A stretch of DNA of 64,000 nt from an uncultured Acidimicrobiales bacterium (GTDB lineage Bacteria; Actinomycetota; Acidimicrobiia; Acidimicrobiales; SZUA-35): assembly GCA_937922805.1 (NCBI GenBank), contig CALAJV010000006.1, positions 186,001 through 250,000 of the forward strand, read 5' to 3'. Each line of letters opens with the position of its first letter. The stretch's first letter is position 1. The notes under the pieces are model-generated. The model had not been told where the DNA came from. It saw only the letters and a program-made list of their open reading frames with translations, and ran no database searches. Positions 9,684 through 19,560 of this stretch are shown here, piece after piece. A program made the position numbers and the translations under genes.

Positions 9684-9757
9684 ACCTCAGTTCGTTTCAG
9701 CTGAGCGCCACCAGTCGAACTATCAGGTCTGATGTATCAGGTTGGCTGGCGAGAATC

Positions 9758-9763
9758 TAGCCT
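9758..9763 (+). promoter_or_regulatory. Putative leaderless -10 element (TAGCCT)
   Basis: TAGCCT is followed by exactly six bases and then the GTG start at 9770, and there is no Shine-Dalgarno sequence. This fits transcription starting at the start codon. The same hexamer and spacing occur before the thiolase gene at 41349. Confidence 0.5.
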
Positions 9764-9769
9764 GGGATA

Positions 9770-11041
9770 GTGCAACGAACTGAAGTGGATCTGTTGATCA
9801 TAGGTGGAGGCCCAGCGGGGGCCGCGGCCGCAATAGTCGCTAACGATGCCGGTCTGAAGACCGTAGTTGTCGACAAGGCGCATTTCCCTCGGGACAAATG
9901 TTGCGGAGACGGCCTAACTGCCAACGCCCTGCGGCAACTAGAAAAACTTGGGTTTGACCCATCGACCGTCCCGAGCTGGAAAGTTGTGAACGAAGTCGTC
10001 GTTTCGGCTCCGTCGGGTCGCAACGTGACTCTGCCTCTTCCTTCTGGCTCGGTATTCTCAGCAGTGGCTCGCCGAGCTGAACTCGACGATGAGTTGCTGA
10101 AACTAGCGGCAGCCCGAGGAGCCGATGTCCGCCAAAATCACGAGCTCATCAAGATCGAGCCAAACGACGCTGCCGTTGTCGCCACTGTGGCGACACAGAG
10201 CGACTCAGAACGCCAAGAAATGGAAATCAAAGCGAAGCACGTTATTGCCGCCGATGGCATGTGGTCGCCGACAAGAAAAATGCTGGGAACCAACCTCGAG
10301 GGTTACCGCGGTGATTGGCATGCATTCCGACAGTACTTCACCAATGTCTCGCCTCAAGCGCAAAGCCAACTAATGGTCTGGTTCGAGCCCGATCTCCTAC
10401 CCGGGTACGTTTGGTCGTTCCCGCTGGGCGACGGAGGTGCCAACGTTGGCTTCGGGATCCTCCGAGGTTCAAAACCAATACAGGCGATGAAAACGCTCTG
10501 GCCCGACATCCTGGCTCGGCCTCATATTTCCGCCGCCATCGGCGAGGCAGCGACCCCCGAAGCGCCCCACCGAGCGTGGCCCATCCCGGCCCGGCTAGGG
10601 GCCCTTGAGCCCACCTCGGGGCGGGTCCTGTTCGTGGGCGACGCCTTAGCCGCTACCGACCCGATGACAGGTGAAGGCATCGGGCAAGCTTTAGATACTG
10701 GGATGGCTGCGGTCGAAGCCATCCGCACCGGTAGCTCGCAAGCCGATGTTCACTACCGCAAATGGCTTGACCACAACATGCAACCAGACCACAACCTGGC
10801 CGCCACTCTCTCAGGTTTGCTGGGCAAGCAGCGATGGGTCGACCTGTCTTTGGCTGCCGCTGACTTCTCAGGTTGGACCCGACGTAACTTTGCCCGGTGG
10901 CTCTTCGAGGACTACCCCCGAGCGGCCCTGTTCACGCCCCGCCGGTGGCGCAGAGGCCTTTTCTCTTCCCCCGGAGCCTATGGCAACGCGGATTCATCAA
11001 ACGAAGAAACACCAATACCGTTATCCAATCAGCTCCCGTAG
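9770..11041 (+). CDS. Geranylgeranyl reductase family FAD-dependent oxidoreductase
   Basis: A flavoprotein of the GGR/PHBH-like superfamily, which saturates isoprenoid double bonds, for example in menaquinone side chains or polyprenyl lipids. The N-terminal FAD dinucleotide motif is DLLIIGGGPAGAAAAIVA, followed by DKAHFPRDKCCGDGL, the family's Cys-Gly-Asp-Gly signature. The second FAD motif is VGDALAATDPMTGEGIGQAL near residue 290. Length 423 aa fits. Its last 21 bases overlap the 3' end of the convergent LLM gene. The substrate is uncertain; related enzymes include halogenases and hydroxylases. Confidence 0.85.
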   Translation: MQRTEVDLLIIGGGPAGAAAAIVANDAGLKTVVVDKAHFPRDKCCGDGLTANALRQLEKLGFDPSTVPSWKVVNEVVVSAPSGRNVTLPLPSGSVFSAVARRAELDDELLKLAAARGADVRQNHELIKIEPNDAAVVATVATQSDSERQEMEIKAKHVIAADGMWSPTRKMLGTNLEGYRGDWHAFRQYFTNVSPQAQSQLMVWFEPDLLPGYVWSFPLGDGGANVGFGILRGSKPIQAMKTLWPDILARPHISAAIGEAATPEAPHRAWPIPARLGALEPTSGRVLFVGDALAATDPMTGEGIGQALDTGMAAVEAIRTGSSQADVHYRKWLDHNMQPDHNLAATLSGLLGKQRWVDLSLAAADFSGWTRRNFARWLFEDYPRAALFTPRRWRRGLFSSPGAYGNADSSNEETPIPLSNQLP

Positions 11042-12058
11042 TTTCCGGATAGTGCCGAGCGGATCTGGCCCAACTGGGCTCACGTTGAGATAGGTTACGC
11101 CTGCCTCCTCATAAGCCGCCAGCCGATCTTTCACGTAGGCAGCATCACCGATCAGTGATGTTCGCTCCAAGAAGTCATCAGGAACCTTTGCCGCCGCCTC
11201 AGCCTTATTACCGGCCAGATACAGCTGCTGAATTTCGTGAGCTTCGCTCTCCCACCCGTATTTGCTAAACAGTGAATTGTAAAAGTTCTTGCCGACGGCC
11301 CCCATTCCGCCCACGTATAGAGCCGTGTGAGGTCGCGAAAGGTCGCGTAGCGATTCAGGATCGTCGACGCCTATTGCTACTGCCCCACCGGCGATGATGT
11401 CCATAGGCCCCAACGACGCATCTCGGTTGGCGTAGCCTCGAGCTAAGTCGTCGCCCCAAACGGTAGAAGCCCGTTCCGGGACGAACATCGTTGGTAGCCA
11501 GCCCTCCGCAAGCTCTGCCGTTAGTTCGACATTTTTGGGGCCGAGCGACGCTACGAAAATAGGGATACGGGGCCGTGGCGGATGAGTGATAATTTTCAAC
11601 GCCTTACCGAGACCAGTTCCTTTCTCCTCAGCAAGCGGAAGCTCATAGGAACGCCCCTTGTGTTCTAGCGGGCCCTCGCGAGCCCAGACTTGCCGACATA
11701 TCTCGATCGTTTCTCTCGTCCGTCCGATGGGTCGGTCATAGGCAAGACCATGCCACCCTTCGATTACCTGAGGACCAGAAGCACCTAGGCCAAGCACGCA
11801 CCGGCCATTACTCAACACGTCTATACCGACAGCTGACATGGCCAACAATGTTGGCGTTCGGGTGTAGATCGGCAAAATACCGGAGGCGATCTGCGCTGTT
11901 TCGGTTCGGGCCGCCAGGTATCCCATGACGCTGACGGCATCCATTCCGTAGGCCTCTGCGACCCAGAAAAGATCCACCCCAGCCTGCTCGAACTCGATCG
12001 CTTTGTCGGCGACAGCTTTAACGTCGCCAGCGTACCCAATTGCCATACTTAGTTTCAT
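11021..12058 (-). CDS. LLM class F420-dependent oxidoreductase
   Basis: A luciferase-like (beta/alpha)8 barrel enzyme that probably uses coenzyme F420. Typical features are the start MKLSMAIGYAGD, FWVAEAYGMDAVSVMGYLA, the NGRCVLGLGASGPQVIEGWHG block and IPIFVASLGPKNVELTAELAEGWLP. Length 345 aa is normal for this large actinobacterial family. The ATG has no Shine-Dalgarno sequence but is preceded at six bases by TAAGTT (12065-12070), so a leaderless transcript is likely. It is divergent from the aminotransferase gene. The substrate is unknown. Confidence 0.85.
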   Translation of the reverse strand: MKLSMAIGYAGDVKAVADKAIEFEQAGVDLFWVAEAYGMDAVSVMGYLAARTETAQIASGILPIYTRTPTLLAMSAVGIDVLSNGRCVLGLGASGPQVIEGWHGLAYDRPIGRTRETIEICRQVWAREGPLEHKGRSYELPLAEEKGTGLGKALKIITHPPRPRIPIFVASLGPKNVELTAELAEGWLPTMFVPERASTVWGDDLARGYANRDASLGPMDIIAGGAVAIGVDDPESLRDLSRPHTALYVGGMGAVGKNFYNSLFSKYGWESEAHEIQQLYLAGNKAEAAAKVPDDFLERTSLIGDAAYVKDRLAAYEEAGVTYLNVSPVGPDPLGTIRKLRELIG

Positions 12059-12064
12059 GAAACG

Positions 12065-12070
12065 AACTTA
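12065..12070 (-). promoter_or_regulatory. Putative leaderless -10 element (TAAGTT)
   Basis: Read on the minus strand, TAAGTT ends six bases before the ATG of the LLM gene (start 12058). It matches the TANNNT-N6-start pattern seen at several other genes here. Confidence 0.45.
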
Positions 12071-12201
12071 GTCGCGAAACCCCGGTCGGCTACAAACGGG
12101 AACTTTGGGAACTCGTCGGGTTCTGGGCCTGGATGCTCTTACAAGGCCTTCGGGCTCCCGACATGCTCCGTGCCGGGTTGCCAAGCTCGCTGTTTGGCTC
12201 A

Positions 12202-12207
12202 TACGGT
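12202..12207 (+). promoter_or_regulatory. Putative leaderless -10 element (TACGGT)
   Basis: TACGGT is followed by six bases and the ATG at 12214. That ATG is also the start suggested by family resemblance, so promoter spacing and protein start support each other. Confidence 0.45.
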
Positions 12208-12213
12208 GTTCCC

Positions 12214-13341
12214 ATGCCAGGACTCCTTCCCGACGTAGATCCCGACGGCCTCTTAGAGTATTCGGTTGTATACACCGATCGAGCGCTGAATCACATGTCA
12301 GCTTCATTCGTTGAGGTCATGCAAGATATATCGACGATGCTCAAGACCGCTTACAACGCGGCTGCAGTAGCAATCGTTCCTGGAAGCGGAACCTTTGGGA
12401 TGGAAGCAGTAGCCCGACAGATCGCCACCGGGCAAAAATGTCTGATACTTCGTAACGGTTGGTTTTCTTACCGTTGGACTCAGATCTTCGAAATGGGTGG
12501 TATCCCGAGCGAATCCATTGTCCTAAAAGCTCGTCGACCCGAGGGCGACAGCGCTCAGGCTCCGTTTGCCCCGTGTCCCATCGATGAGGTAGTAGCAACA
12601 ATCAAGGCCGAGCGACCCGCTGTGGTTTTCGCCCCCCACGTAGAAACATCGGCCGGGATGATCCTTCCCGACGACTACGTCTCGGCTGTGGCCAGCGCCA
12701 CCCATGAAGTCGGCGGTCTGTTCGTTCTTGACTGTATTGCCTCCGGCGCTGCCTGGGTTGATATGAAAGCAACCGGGGTCGATTTTCTTTGTAGCGCTCC
12801 CCAAAAGGGTTGGAGCGGCTCACCATGTTCAGGGCTGGTCATGATGAGCGACGCTGGACGTCAACGAGTAGCTGAAACGACAAGCACGAGCTTTGCTATG
12901 GATTTGTCGAAATGGTCGGAGATGGTCGAGACCTATCAAGAGTCCGCGGCGGCATATCACGCCACCATGCCGACCGATACATTAACTGCATTCCGAGACG
13001 TAATGAAAGAAGCGCAAGAGATCGGATTCCGCCAACTATCAGAACTTCAATTCGAACTTGGTCGCAAAAGTCGAGATGTCTTGGAAGCGGCTGGCTACCC
13101 CAGCGTAGCCGCGGAGGGTTTCCAGGCCCCAGGGGTGATCGTCTCTTACACCACCGACCCTGATATCAAATCTGGAGCAAAGTTCAAGGCTCAGGGTTTG
13201 CAGATCGCTGGTGGCGTTCCGCTGCAATGCGATGAAGGTGATGATTTCTCAACCTTCAGAATCGGACTGTTTGGCCTGGACAAATTGACCAACGTCGAAC
13301 GAACCGTCGACACCATGGCTCAGGCCCTAGCCAATCTCTAG
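12214..13341 (+). CDS. Alanine--glyoxylate aminotransferase-like class V aminotransferase
   Basis: A PLP-dependent enzyme of aminotransferase class V, probably transferring an amino group between alanine or serine and glyoxylate or a similar keto acid. Visible blocks are the start MPGLLPDVDPDGLLEYSVV, VPGSGTFGMEAVARQ (cofactor phosphate region), FVLDCIASGAAWVDMK, the PLP lysine in SAPQKGWSGSP, and near the end FRIGLFGLDKL. The frame is open back to an ATG at 12133, but relatives I recall start at MPGLLPDV, which gives 375 aa. A TACGGT hexamer six bases before this ATG agrees. The precise substrate is not certain. Confidence 0.85.
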   Translation: MPGLLPDVDPDGLLEYSVVYTDRALNHMSASFVEVMQDISTMLKTAYNAAAVAIVPGSGTFGMEAVARQIATGQKCLILRNGWFSYRWTQIFEMGGIPSESIVLKARRPEGDSAQAPFAPCPIDEVVATIKAERPAVVFAPHVETSAGMILPDDYVSAVASATHEVGGLFVLDCIASGAAWVDMKATGVDFLCSAPQKGWSGSPCSGLVMMSDAGRQRVAETTSTSFAMDLSKWSEMVETYQESAAAYHATMPTDTLTAFRDVMKEAQEIGFRQLSELQFELGRKSRDVLEAAGYPSVAAEGFQAPGVIVSYTTDPDIKSGAKFKAQGLQIAGGVPLQCDEGDDFSTFRIGLFGLDKLTNVERTVDTMAQALANL

Positions 13342-13375
13342 TTCAAAGAGGCAGGTTCGGCGGGCCTCAACCGCT

Positions 13376-15331
13376 TTAGAGTGCTTTGCGGGTAGACGCC
13401 CACTCGCTATACGCGGTGATTGAATCCGGGTTAGCCAGAGCGCCTAGCGATGCGGCTTTTTCCGGATCGACGCCTTGAAGAATCCGCTTGATCGGAATCT
13501 CAAGCTTCTTGCCTGAAAGAGTGCGAGGTACAGCTGGCATAGCCACTATTTCGTCTGGAGCATGCCGAGGTGAAAGTTCAGCTCGCAACCGAGCCAAAAT
13601 TCGAGTCCGTACATCATCGTCGACCACGTAGCCGTCGGCGGCGGCGATAAACAACACAAGTTCACCCAAGCCGCCAGTGTCATCTTCCAAGTGGACCACC
13701 AACGAATCGGCCACCGCAGGGTCTGCCTCAACGACAGCGTAGAAGTCGGCTGTACCGAGCCGCACCCCTCCGCGGTTTAGCGTTGCATCTGACCGGCCGC
13801 TGATTACACAAGTCCCGTCGGTTTCGATGGTGATCCAGTCACCGTGTCGCCATACCCCCGGGTACGTGGAAAAATAGGTCGACGCGTACCGGCTCCCATC
13901 GTCGCCCCAAAAACTCACCGGCATTGACGGTGCCGGCTGAGTGATGACGAGCTCGCCCTCTTTACCCATCATTGGTAGACCGTCGTCGTTGAAGGCCTCT
14001 ACCTTCCACCCCAGCTGTCGGCAGGAAATGGCACCGGCAACGACCGGGACAACTGGAGCGCCGCCAACAAAGGCGCTACACACGTCGGTGCCGCCAGACA
14101 GGCTGATAGCCGGACAACCATCTAGCTCTTCTGAGACCCACCGAAAGCCAGCCGATGGTAGCGGAGCTCCTGTCGAGCCGACGCTACGCAAGGTCGACAG
14201 ATCGAAATCAACCCCAGGATGAAGCCCGGCGTCGCGACAGGCCATCAAATATGGTGCCGACACGCCAGCCCATGTTGTCCCAGTCCGCTCAATCAATGAC
14301 CAGAGGGTGTTCAAATCGGGGTAGCCCGGGTTGCCATCGTAAAGGACAACTGATGAACCAACGAGCAATCCTGAAATCACAAAGTTCCACATCATCCAAC
14401 CGGTGGTCGAGAACCAGAAAAATCGATCGGTCGGACCGAGATCGAAATGAAGGGCTAACTCTTTGCCGTGTTCGAGGAGAACTCCGCCATGACCGTGAAC
14501 AATGGGTTTTGGCAGTCCAGTAGTCCCGGATGAATACAAAATGTACAGAGGGTGATCGAATGGGACCGGGTCGAACCGCAAAGGCTCCTCGGTTACCAAC
14601 AACAAGTCGTCCCAGTCCACAGCACTCGGTATGACCGTTGCCCCTTCGAGGTACCGGAGAACCACCGTTGTTTCCACCGATGGAAGTCCGGCTCTGATCG
14701 CAGCGACCTCGTCTGACGATGAGATATCTTTGTTCCCGTAGCGGTAGCCGTCGATTGTAAGCAATACTTTCGGTTCGATTTGTGACCATCGGTCCAACAC
14801 CGCTCGGGTCCCAAACTCAGGAGCACAAGAAGACCAGATCGCTCCGATCGAAGCGGTGGCAAGAAACGCGATTAGTGTCTCAGTAACGTTGGGCAAATAT
14901 GCAGCTACCCGGTCTCCTCTTGTGACCCCAAGATGCCGAAGACCAGCAGCCGCTTGTCGGACTTGTTCCCGAAGCTCTGCCAACGTCAAGGTTTCAGGGG
15001 CCCGGCTCTGCGATTCGCTTACGACGGCGACATCACCGTCGGCCAGCCCGTTCCCTCGAAGCATGTGCTCGGCGTAGTTCAACTCGGCACCGCTGAACCA
15101 CTGCACGCCTGGCATCGTCACGTCTGCCACCGCAGCCTCAACTGGAGTGTGGGTTACGACGTCTAGCTCAGACCAAACCGCCTTCCAAAACGCGTTTGGC
15201 TCATCAACTGACCACTGCCAAAGCGCCTGGTAGTCACCCAACGCGTCCGGACAGTGTTGCCGGGCGAACGCCCCAATTCTCGTGGTCTCCCACGCCTCGG
15301 CTGATGGTTCCCAAAGGATTTCTGGCGACAC
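13376..15331 (-). CDS. Acetoacetate--CoA ligase
   Basis: An ANL-superfamily adenylating enzyme that activates acetoacetate to acetoacetyl-CoA with ATP. The ATP-binding A3 motif reads YSSGTTGLPKPIVHG. GGTDVCSAF and the C-terminal lysine motif LSGKKLEIPIKRIL fit this family. The start EILWEPSAEAWETTRI is characteristic. The frame opens at 15370, but I choose the GTG at 15331 because GAGGAAG lies seven bases upstream; this gives 651 aa, the usual length. It follows pyruvate carboxylase on the same strand by 70 bases, so both may be co-expressed. With the thiolase at 41349 it could let the cell use acetoacetate. Confidence 0.9.
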   Translation of the reverse strand: MSPEILWEPSAEAWETTRIGAFARQHCPDALGDYQALWQWSVDEPNAFWKAVWSELDVVTHTPVEAAVADVTMPGVQWFSGAELNYAEHMLRGNGLADGDVAVVSESQSRAPETLTLAELREQVRQAAAGLRHLGVTRGDRVAAYLPNVTETLIAFLATASIGAIWSSCAPEFGTRAVLDRWSQIEPKVLLTIDGYRYGNKDISSSDEVAAIRAGLPSVETTVVLRYLEGATVIPSAVDWDDLLLVTEEPLRFDPVPFDHPLYILYSSGTTGLPKPIVHGHGGVLLEHGKELALHFDLGPTDRFFWFSTTGWMMWNFVISGLLVGSSVVLYDGNPGYPDLNTLWSLIERTGTTWAGVSAPYLMACRDAGLHPGVDFDLSTLRSVGSTGAPLPSAGFRWVSEELDGCPAISLSGGTDVCSAFVGGAPVVPVVAGAISCRQLGWKVEAFNDDGLPMMGKEGELVITQPAPSMPVSFWGDDGSRYASTYFSTYPGVWRHGDWITIETDGTCVISGRSDATLNRGGVRLGTADFYAVVEADPAVADSLVVHLEDDTGGLGELVLFIAAADGYVVDDDVRTRILARLRAELSPRHAPDEIVAMPAVPRTLSGKKLEIPIKRILQGVDPEKAASLGALANPDSITAYSEWASTRKAL

Positions 15332-15401
15332 CCGTGCACTTCCTCTTCTTGGCCCGCTTGCGACTCGCAATCGGGAATATGGTCAGCCTGACGCAGGCAG
15401 G

Positions 15402-18400
15402 CTATTCGGGTCGAACGATCAGAATCAAGTCACCAGGCTCAACCGCCCCGATCTCTGGAGCACCCAAGCGATCTACGACTCCGGCGATTGGAGATGAGAT
15501 TACTGACTCCATCTTCATCGCCTCGATCGATGCGACCGGTTGATTGGCTGAAACCGCATCACCGGCTTTGACCTGAACGGTTACAACTCCGGTGAATGGC
15601 GCGGCGACGTGCCCAGGGTTGGTCGGATCAGCTTTTTCTGCGCCAACGGTGGTGACGTCGATCGACTTGTCAAGAATATCAAGCGGACGTAGCTGACCGT
15701 TCAACCGAAACACAACCCGTCGGAGGCCCTTGTCGTCGGGCTCACCGATGGCATCAAGGCCGATCAGGATACGAACCCCTCGCTCTAACGTCACCGCCAT
15801 CTCGCTAGAACCAGCATCTATTCCGTAAAGGAACAATCGAGTTGGCAACACCGATAGATCACCATACGCATCACGACTCTTGCGGAAATCGCCCGCTGGT
15901 TTTGGCAATAGAAGTTGAGAGAGCGTTTCTCGAACCAGCAACGACGGCGAATCGTCGTCAGACAGAATGGCTAGATCTTCCGCTGAAATATCAGCCGGCT
16001 CAGATTTCGGCCGTCGACCGGCTAGAGCGGCCGAGGTAAACGGTTCAGGAAAGCCGCCTTCGGGGGTGCCAAGCTCTCCCCGCAAAAAGCCGACAACACT
16101 GTCTGGCAAATCTGCGGCTCCTGGATCGGCTTCGAGTTGTTCTACTGATGAACCATTGGCCGCCAACTGCAACGCTAAGTCACCGACGACTTTCGAAGTT
16201 GGCGTGACCTTTACGATCCGACCAAGCAGATCATCACATCCGGCGTAGAGCCGTTCGATTTCTTCGAATCGATCACCAAGGCCAACCGCTATAGCTTGTT
16301 GCCGTAGGTTCGAGAGTTGACCACCTGGAATTTCGTGGCGATACACACTCCCAGTCGGACTACGAAGCCCGGCCTCGAATGGCTGATACATACGTCGCAC
16401 CGACTCCCAATAGGGCTCTAGAGAGCTGTACGCTTCCAGATCGATAGAGGTGTCTCGAGGTGTCGTTGCGAACGCTGCAACCACCGCTGGGAGCGCTGGT
16501 TGAGACGTCATTCCGGAGAGCGGGGCGGCTGCAGCATCTACTGCGTCTACTCCCGCTTCAGCCGCGGCAAGGTAGGTGGCTAACTGGCCACCGGTCGTGT
16601 CGTGGGTGTGGAGGTGAACCGGAGTGTCGAATCGTTCCCGCAGCGCGCCAACCAATTGTCGGGCGGCCGGGGCTCGGAGCAGGCCAGCCATATCTTTGAT
16701 GCAGAGAACGTGAGCACCGGCTTCTACCAACTGGTCGGCGATTCGGAGGTAGTAATCGAGGGTGTAGAGGTCTTCGGTTTCCGAACCCAAATCGCCGGAG
16801 TAGCAGAGGGTGCCTTCTACTAGCGCACCGACCGAGAGGGCGGCGTTGATGGCCGGCGTCATTTGCTCGACGCTGTTGAGGGCATCGAAGACTCGGAAGA
16901 CGTCGACACCAGTCGAGTGCGCTTCTTTAACGAATCGTTCGGCCACGATGTTGGGGTAAGCGGTGTAGCCGACGGTATTTCGGCCCCGTAGCAACATCTG
17001 TAAGCACAGGTTTGGTGCTACCTCTCGGATCTGGGCCAGCCGATCCCAAGGATCTTCTCGGAGGAATCGCATCGCCACGTCGTAGGTGGCACCACCCCAG
17101 CATTCGAGGCTCAGAAGCTCTGGAGCAACCTGCGATAGCCGCTGGGCTCCAGCCACTAGATCGTGGGTTCGGACCCGGGTAGCCAAGATTGATTGGTGGG
17201 CGTCACGAAGCGTTGTGTCAGTCACGAGCAGCGGTTCGTGGTTGCGCATCCAACTGGCGAACGCTTCGGGGCCGAGGGCATCTAGCTGCTGCTTCGATCC
17301 AGCGACAACATCGCCGCCAACCTCAGCGGGCAGCTTCGAAGACGGGTCTTCACCAATGGGAACTGGGCCGTTGGGTCGATTGATCGTGACTTCGCCAAGC
17401 CAACGCAGAAGCTTCGTTGACCGATCGGCGCTACCGGCCCCTTCAATAAGGTGCGGCCGCTGATCAATGAACGACGTGTTAACTCCACCGGCGGCAAAAT
17501 CTTCGTCGGTGAGCAGCGCTTGGAGAAAGCCGATGTTTGTGACGGGCCCTCGGATTCTAAATTCGGCCAAGGCTCGCCGAGCCCGCTCAACCGCAACCTC
17601 AAACGTTGCGCCCCGACAGGTGAGCTTCGTAAGCATCGAGTCAAAGTAAGGACTGATCTCAGCCCCTTGATATCCGCCGCCTCCATCGAGGCGAATACCA
17701 GCGCCGCCCGGTGCCCGGTATGCGAAGATTCGGCCAGTGTCCGGGCGAAAGCCGTTGGCGGCATCTTCGGTTGTTATCCGGCATTGCAGCGCCGCTCCCC
17801 GCTGAACGATGTTTTCTTGTGTCAGCCCAAGATCGGCCAGCGAATCACCACCAGCGATCTTTAGTTGCGACCGGACAATGTCAACATCAGTCGTTTCTTC
17901 GGTAACTGTGTGCTCGACCTGGATTCGGGGGTTCATCTCGATAAAGACGAACGACCCGTCGGCGTCTACCAGGAACTCAACCGTCCCAGCATTGACATAG
18001 TTGATACTTTTGCCAAAGGCCACCGCAGCGGCACAGATCTCGTCCCGCAAATCAGGGTCCAGATTCGGAGCAGGTGCCAGTTCAACCACCTTTTGGTGCC
18101 GTCTCTGCACTGAACAGTCGCGTTCGTATAAGTGCACGACATCGTTTCCGTCGCCGAGAAGTTGGACTTCGATATGACGAGGTTCAGTGACCGCTTTTTC
18201 TAGGAACACTGTCGGGTCGCCAAAGGCCGATTCCGCTTCGCGACGAGCAACGTCGACCGCCGATACCAAAGAATCCGGGTCGTTGATTAACCGGAGGCCA
18301 CGACCTCCACCACCGGATGCCGCTTTAACAAACAGTGGAAAGCCAATCTCGACTGCTGCATCCAGTGCGGTATCGGCCGTGACTTCCTTGGATTGGGCAA

Positions 18401-18803
18401 GCACGGGAACGCCAGCGGCTTTGGCCATTCCCTGAGCCGACATTTTGTTGCCACAGAGGTTCAAAACCGAGGACGGAGGCCCGACAAAGATAATACCGTT
18501 CTGTTCACAGGCTTCAGCCAAATCGGGGTTCTCTGACATGAATCCATAGCCGGGGTGAATTCCATCCACGCCCGCTTCTAGTGCCACCGCAATCACCTTG
18601 TCGATATCAAGGTAGTTTTTGAGCGGATGGCCGGGCTCGCCAAGCTGGTAGGCCTCGCTCGCCTTCATTCGGTGCAGCGACTGACGGTCCTCCCAGGTGT
18701 AAACGGCAACCGTTTCGATGCCAAGCTCATAGGCAGCCCGAAATACCCGAATTGCGATTTCGCCCCGGTTGGCAACTAGCAGCTTTTGAATCGGTCGGCT
18801 CAC
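15402..18803 (-). CDS. pyc: Pyruvate carboxylase, single-chain
   Basis: A biotin enzyme making oxaloacetate from pyruvate, bicarbonate and ATP (anaplerosis). All three domains are in one 1133-aa chain. The biotin carboxylase occupies about residues 1-450, with KLLVANRGEIAIRVFRA and the Gly-rich KAASGGGGRGLR. The carboxyltransferase starts near 530, with DTTLRDAHQSILATRVRT and a metal-site region around CIKDMAGLLRA. The biotin carrier domain is at the C-terminus, with biotin-accepting Lys1097 in EAMKMES. The GTG start has a strong AAGGGGG ribosome binding site five bases upstream. It is slightly shorter than many homologues (about 1150 aa) without loss of a domain. Confidence 0.95.
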   Translation of the reverse strand: MSRPIQKLLVANRGEIAIRVFRAAYELGIETVAVYTWEDRQSLHRMKASEAYQLGEPGHPLKNYLDIDKVIAVALEAGVDGIHPGYGFMSENPDLAEACEQNGIIFVGPPSSVLNLCGNKMSAQGMAKAAGVPVLAQSKEVTADTALDAAVEIGFPLFVKAASGGGGRGLRLINDPDSLVSAVDVARREAESAFGDPTVFLEKAVTEPRHIEVQLLGDGNDVVHLYERDCSVQRRHQKVVELAPAPNLDPDLRDEICAAAVAFGKSINYVNAGTVEFLVDADGSFVFIEMNPRIQVEHTVTEETTDVDIVRSQLKIAGGDSLADLGLTQENIVQRGAALQCRITTEDAANGFRPDTGRIFAYRAPGGAGIRLDGGGGYQGAEISPYFDSMLTKLTCRGATFEVAVERARRALAEFRIRGPVTNIGFLQALLTDEDFAAGGVNTSFIDQRPHLIEGAGSADRSTKLLRWLGEVTINRPNGPVPIGEDPSSKLPAEVGGDVVAGSKQQLDALGPEAFASWMRNHEPLLVTDTTLRDAHQSILATRVRTHDLVAGAQRLSQVAPELLSLECWGGATYDVAMRFLREDPWDRLAQIREVAPNLCLQMLLRGRNTVGYTAYPNIVAERFVKEAHSTGVDVFRVFDALNSVEQMTPAINAALSVGALVEGTLCYSGDLGSETEDLYTLDYYLRIADQLVEAGAHVLCIKDMAGLLRAPAARQLVGALRERFDTPVHLHTHDTTGGQLATYLAAAEAGVDAVDAAAAPLSGMTSQPALPAVVAAFATTPRDTSIDLEAYSSLEPYWESVRRMYQPFEAGLRSPTGSVYRHEIPGGQLSNLRQQAIAVGLGDRFEEIERLYAGCDDLLGRIVKVTPTSKVVGDLALQLAANGSSVEQLEADPGAADLPDSVVGFLRGELGTPEGGFPEPFTSAALAGRRPKSEPADISAEDLAILSDDDSPSLLVRETLSQLLLPKPAGDFRKSRDAYGDLSVLPTRLFLYGIDAGSSEMAVTLERGVRILIGLDAIGEPDDKGLRRVVFRLNGQLRPLDILDKSIDVTTVGAEKADPTNPGHVAAPFTGVVTVQVKAGDAVSANQPVASIEAMKMESVISSPIAGVVDRLGAPEIGAVEPGDLILIVRPE

Positions 18804-18949
18804 CGTTTCCCCCTTTTGACAACAGAATCATCAAAGACCCTGTTTGCGACTGAAGGTTCTATTCAATAGCCGGTTGGGCCGAATCACTATCTTTTCGTCT
18901 GTGAATAGTGTCGGTCACACCTAGTCACTCGTTAGGAGCCACCGGGTTC

Positions 18950-19327
18950 CTACGCTGGACCGAAGAACACGCCGCCAAAGGTTCTAACGCCGATGTAGTA
19001 GGTCCATGCAACACCACGACATCCAGCTCGTTGGAAGCTCTGATACCAGATAGGCCACATAGCCCTACAGTCGTTCAGCATGTCCTGATAGAAGACGCTG
19101 TCGCACGTGCTACGACCGGCCGATGAGTTTCCATAGGGCGTGTAGACATAGCAACGATCGTGAGCATCGCAGGAGTCGTGAAAGTTAAACAGGAGACCCG
19201 AATCAGGAACCGCAGAGCATCCATCTTCAACCGGTCCGTGGGCTGCCGCTGGCGAGCCGAAGCTCAGTAGCCCGCTAACCAGTGTGAGGACAACAATCCC
19301 AACAACAAATTTCACCGTTCGCTTCAT
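18950..19327 (-). CDS. Secreted prokaryotic phospholipase A2-like protein
   Basis: A small exported protein of the bacterial/fungal phospholipase A2 family, as in Streptomyces. A Sec signal peptide (MKRTVKFVVGIVV... ending at AAA-HG) leaves a mature chain of about 95 aa. The catalytic His-Asp pair is in SCDAHDRCY. The second conserved block is CDSVFYQDMLNDC, and AWTYYIGVRTFGG near the end matches the Streptomyces enzyme. Six or more cysteines suggest disulfides. An ATG at 19351 is possible, but the ATG at 19327 has AAGGGG seven bases upstream and begins a clean signal peptide. It probably hydrolyses phospholipids outside the cell. Confidence 0.82.
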   Translation of the reverse strand: MKRTVKFVVGIVVLTLVSGLLSFGSPAAAHGPVEDGCSAVPDSGLLFNFHDSCDAHDRCYVYTPYGNSSAGRSTCDSVFYQDMLNDCRAMWPIWYQSFQRAGCRGVAWTYYIGVRTFGGVFFGPA

Positions 19328-19560
19328 CCTGTTTCCCCTTTTCGTAAGCACCGAGCCGCGCGTTCGACTCAGAGTAGACCATCAACTTCTGCCCATTCCA
19401 CGGGACTGACAAATCTCTTTGTTTCGTCAGAGTGACCAATCCAGGTTCACAGTAGAACGACGAGCGGGAGCAATCCGAGATACACGACCAGCTTTACAAC
19501 TAGCTCGTATTCACTCTTGTCTATTCGCATGCGAACTACCTCGAGGTCTACAGTCGGGCT

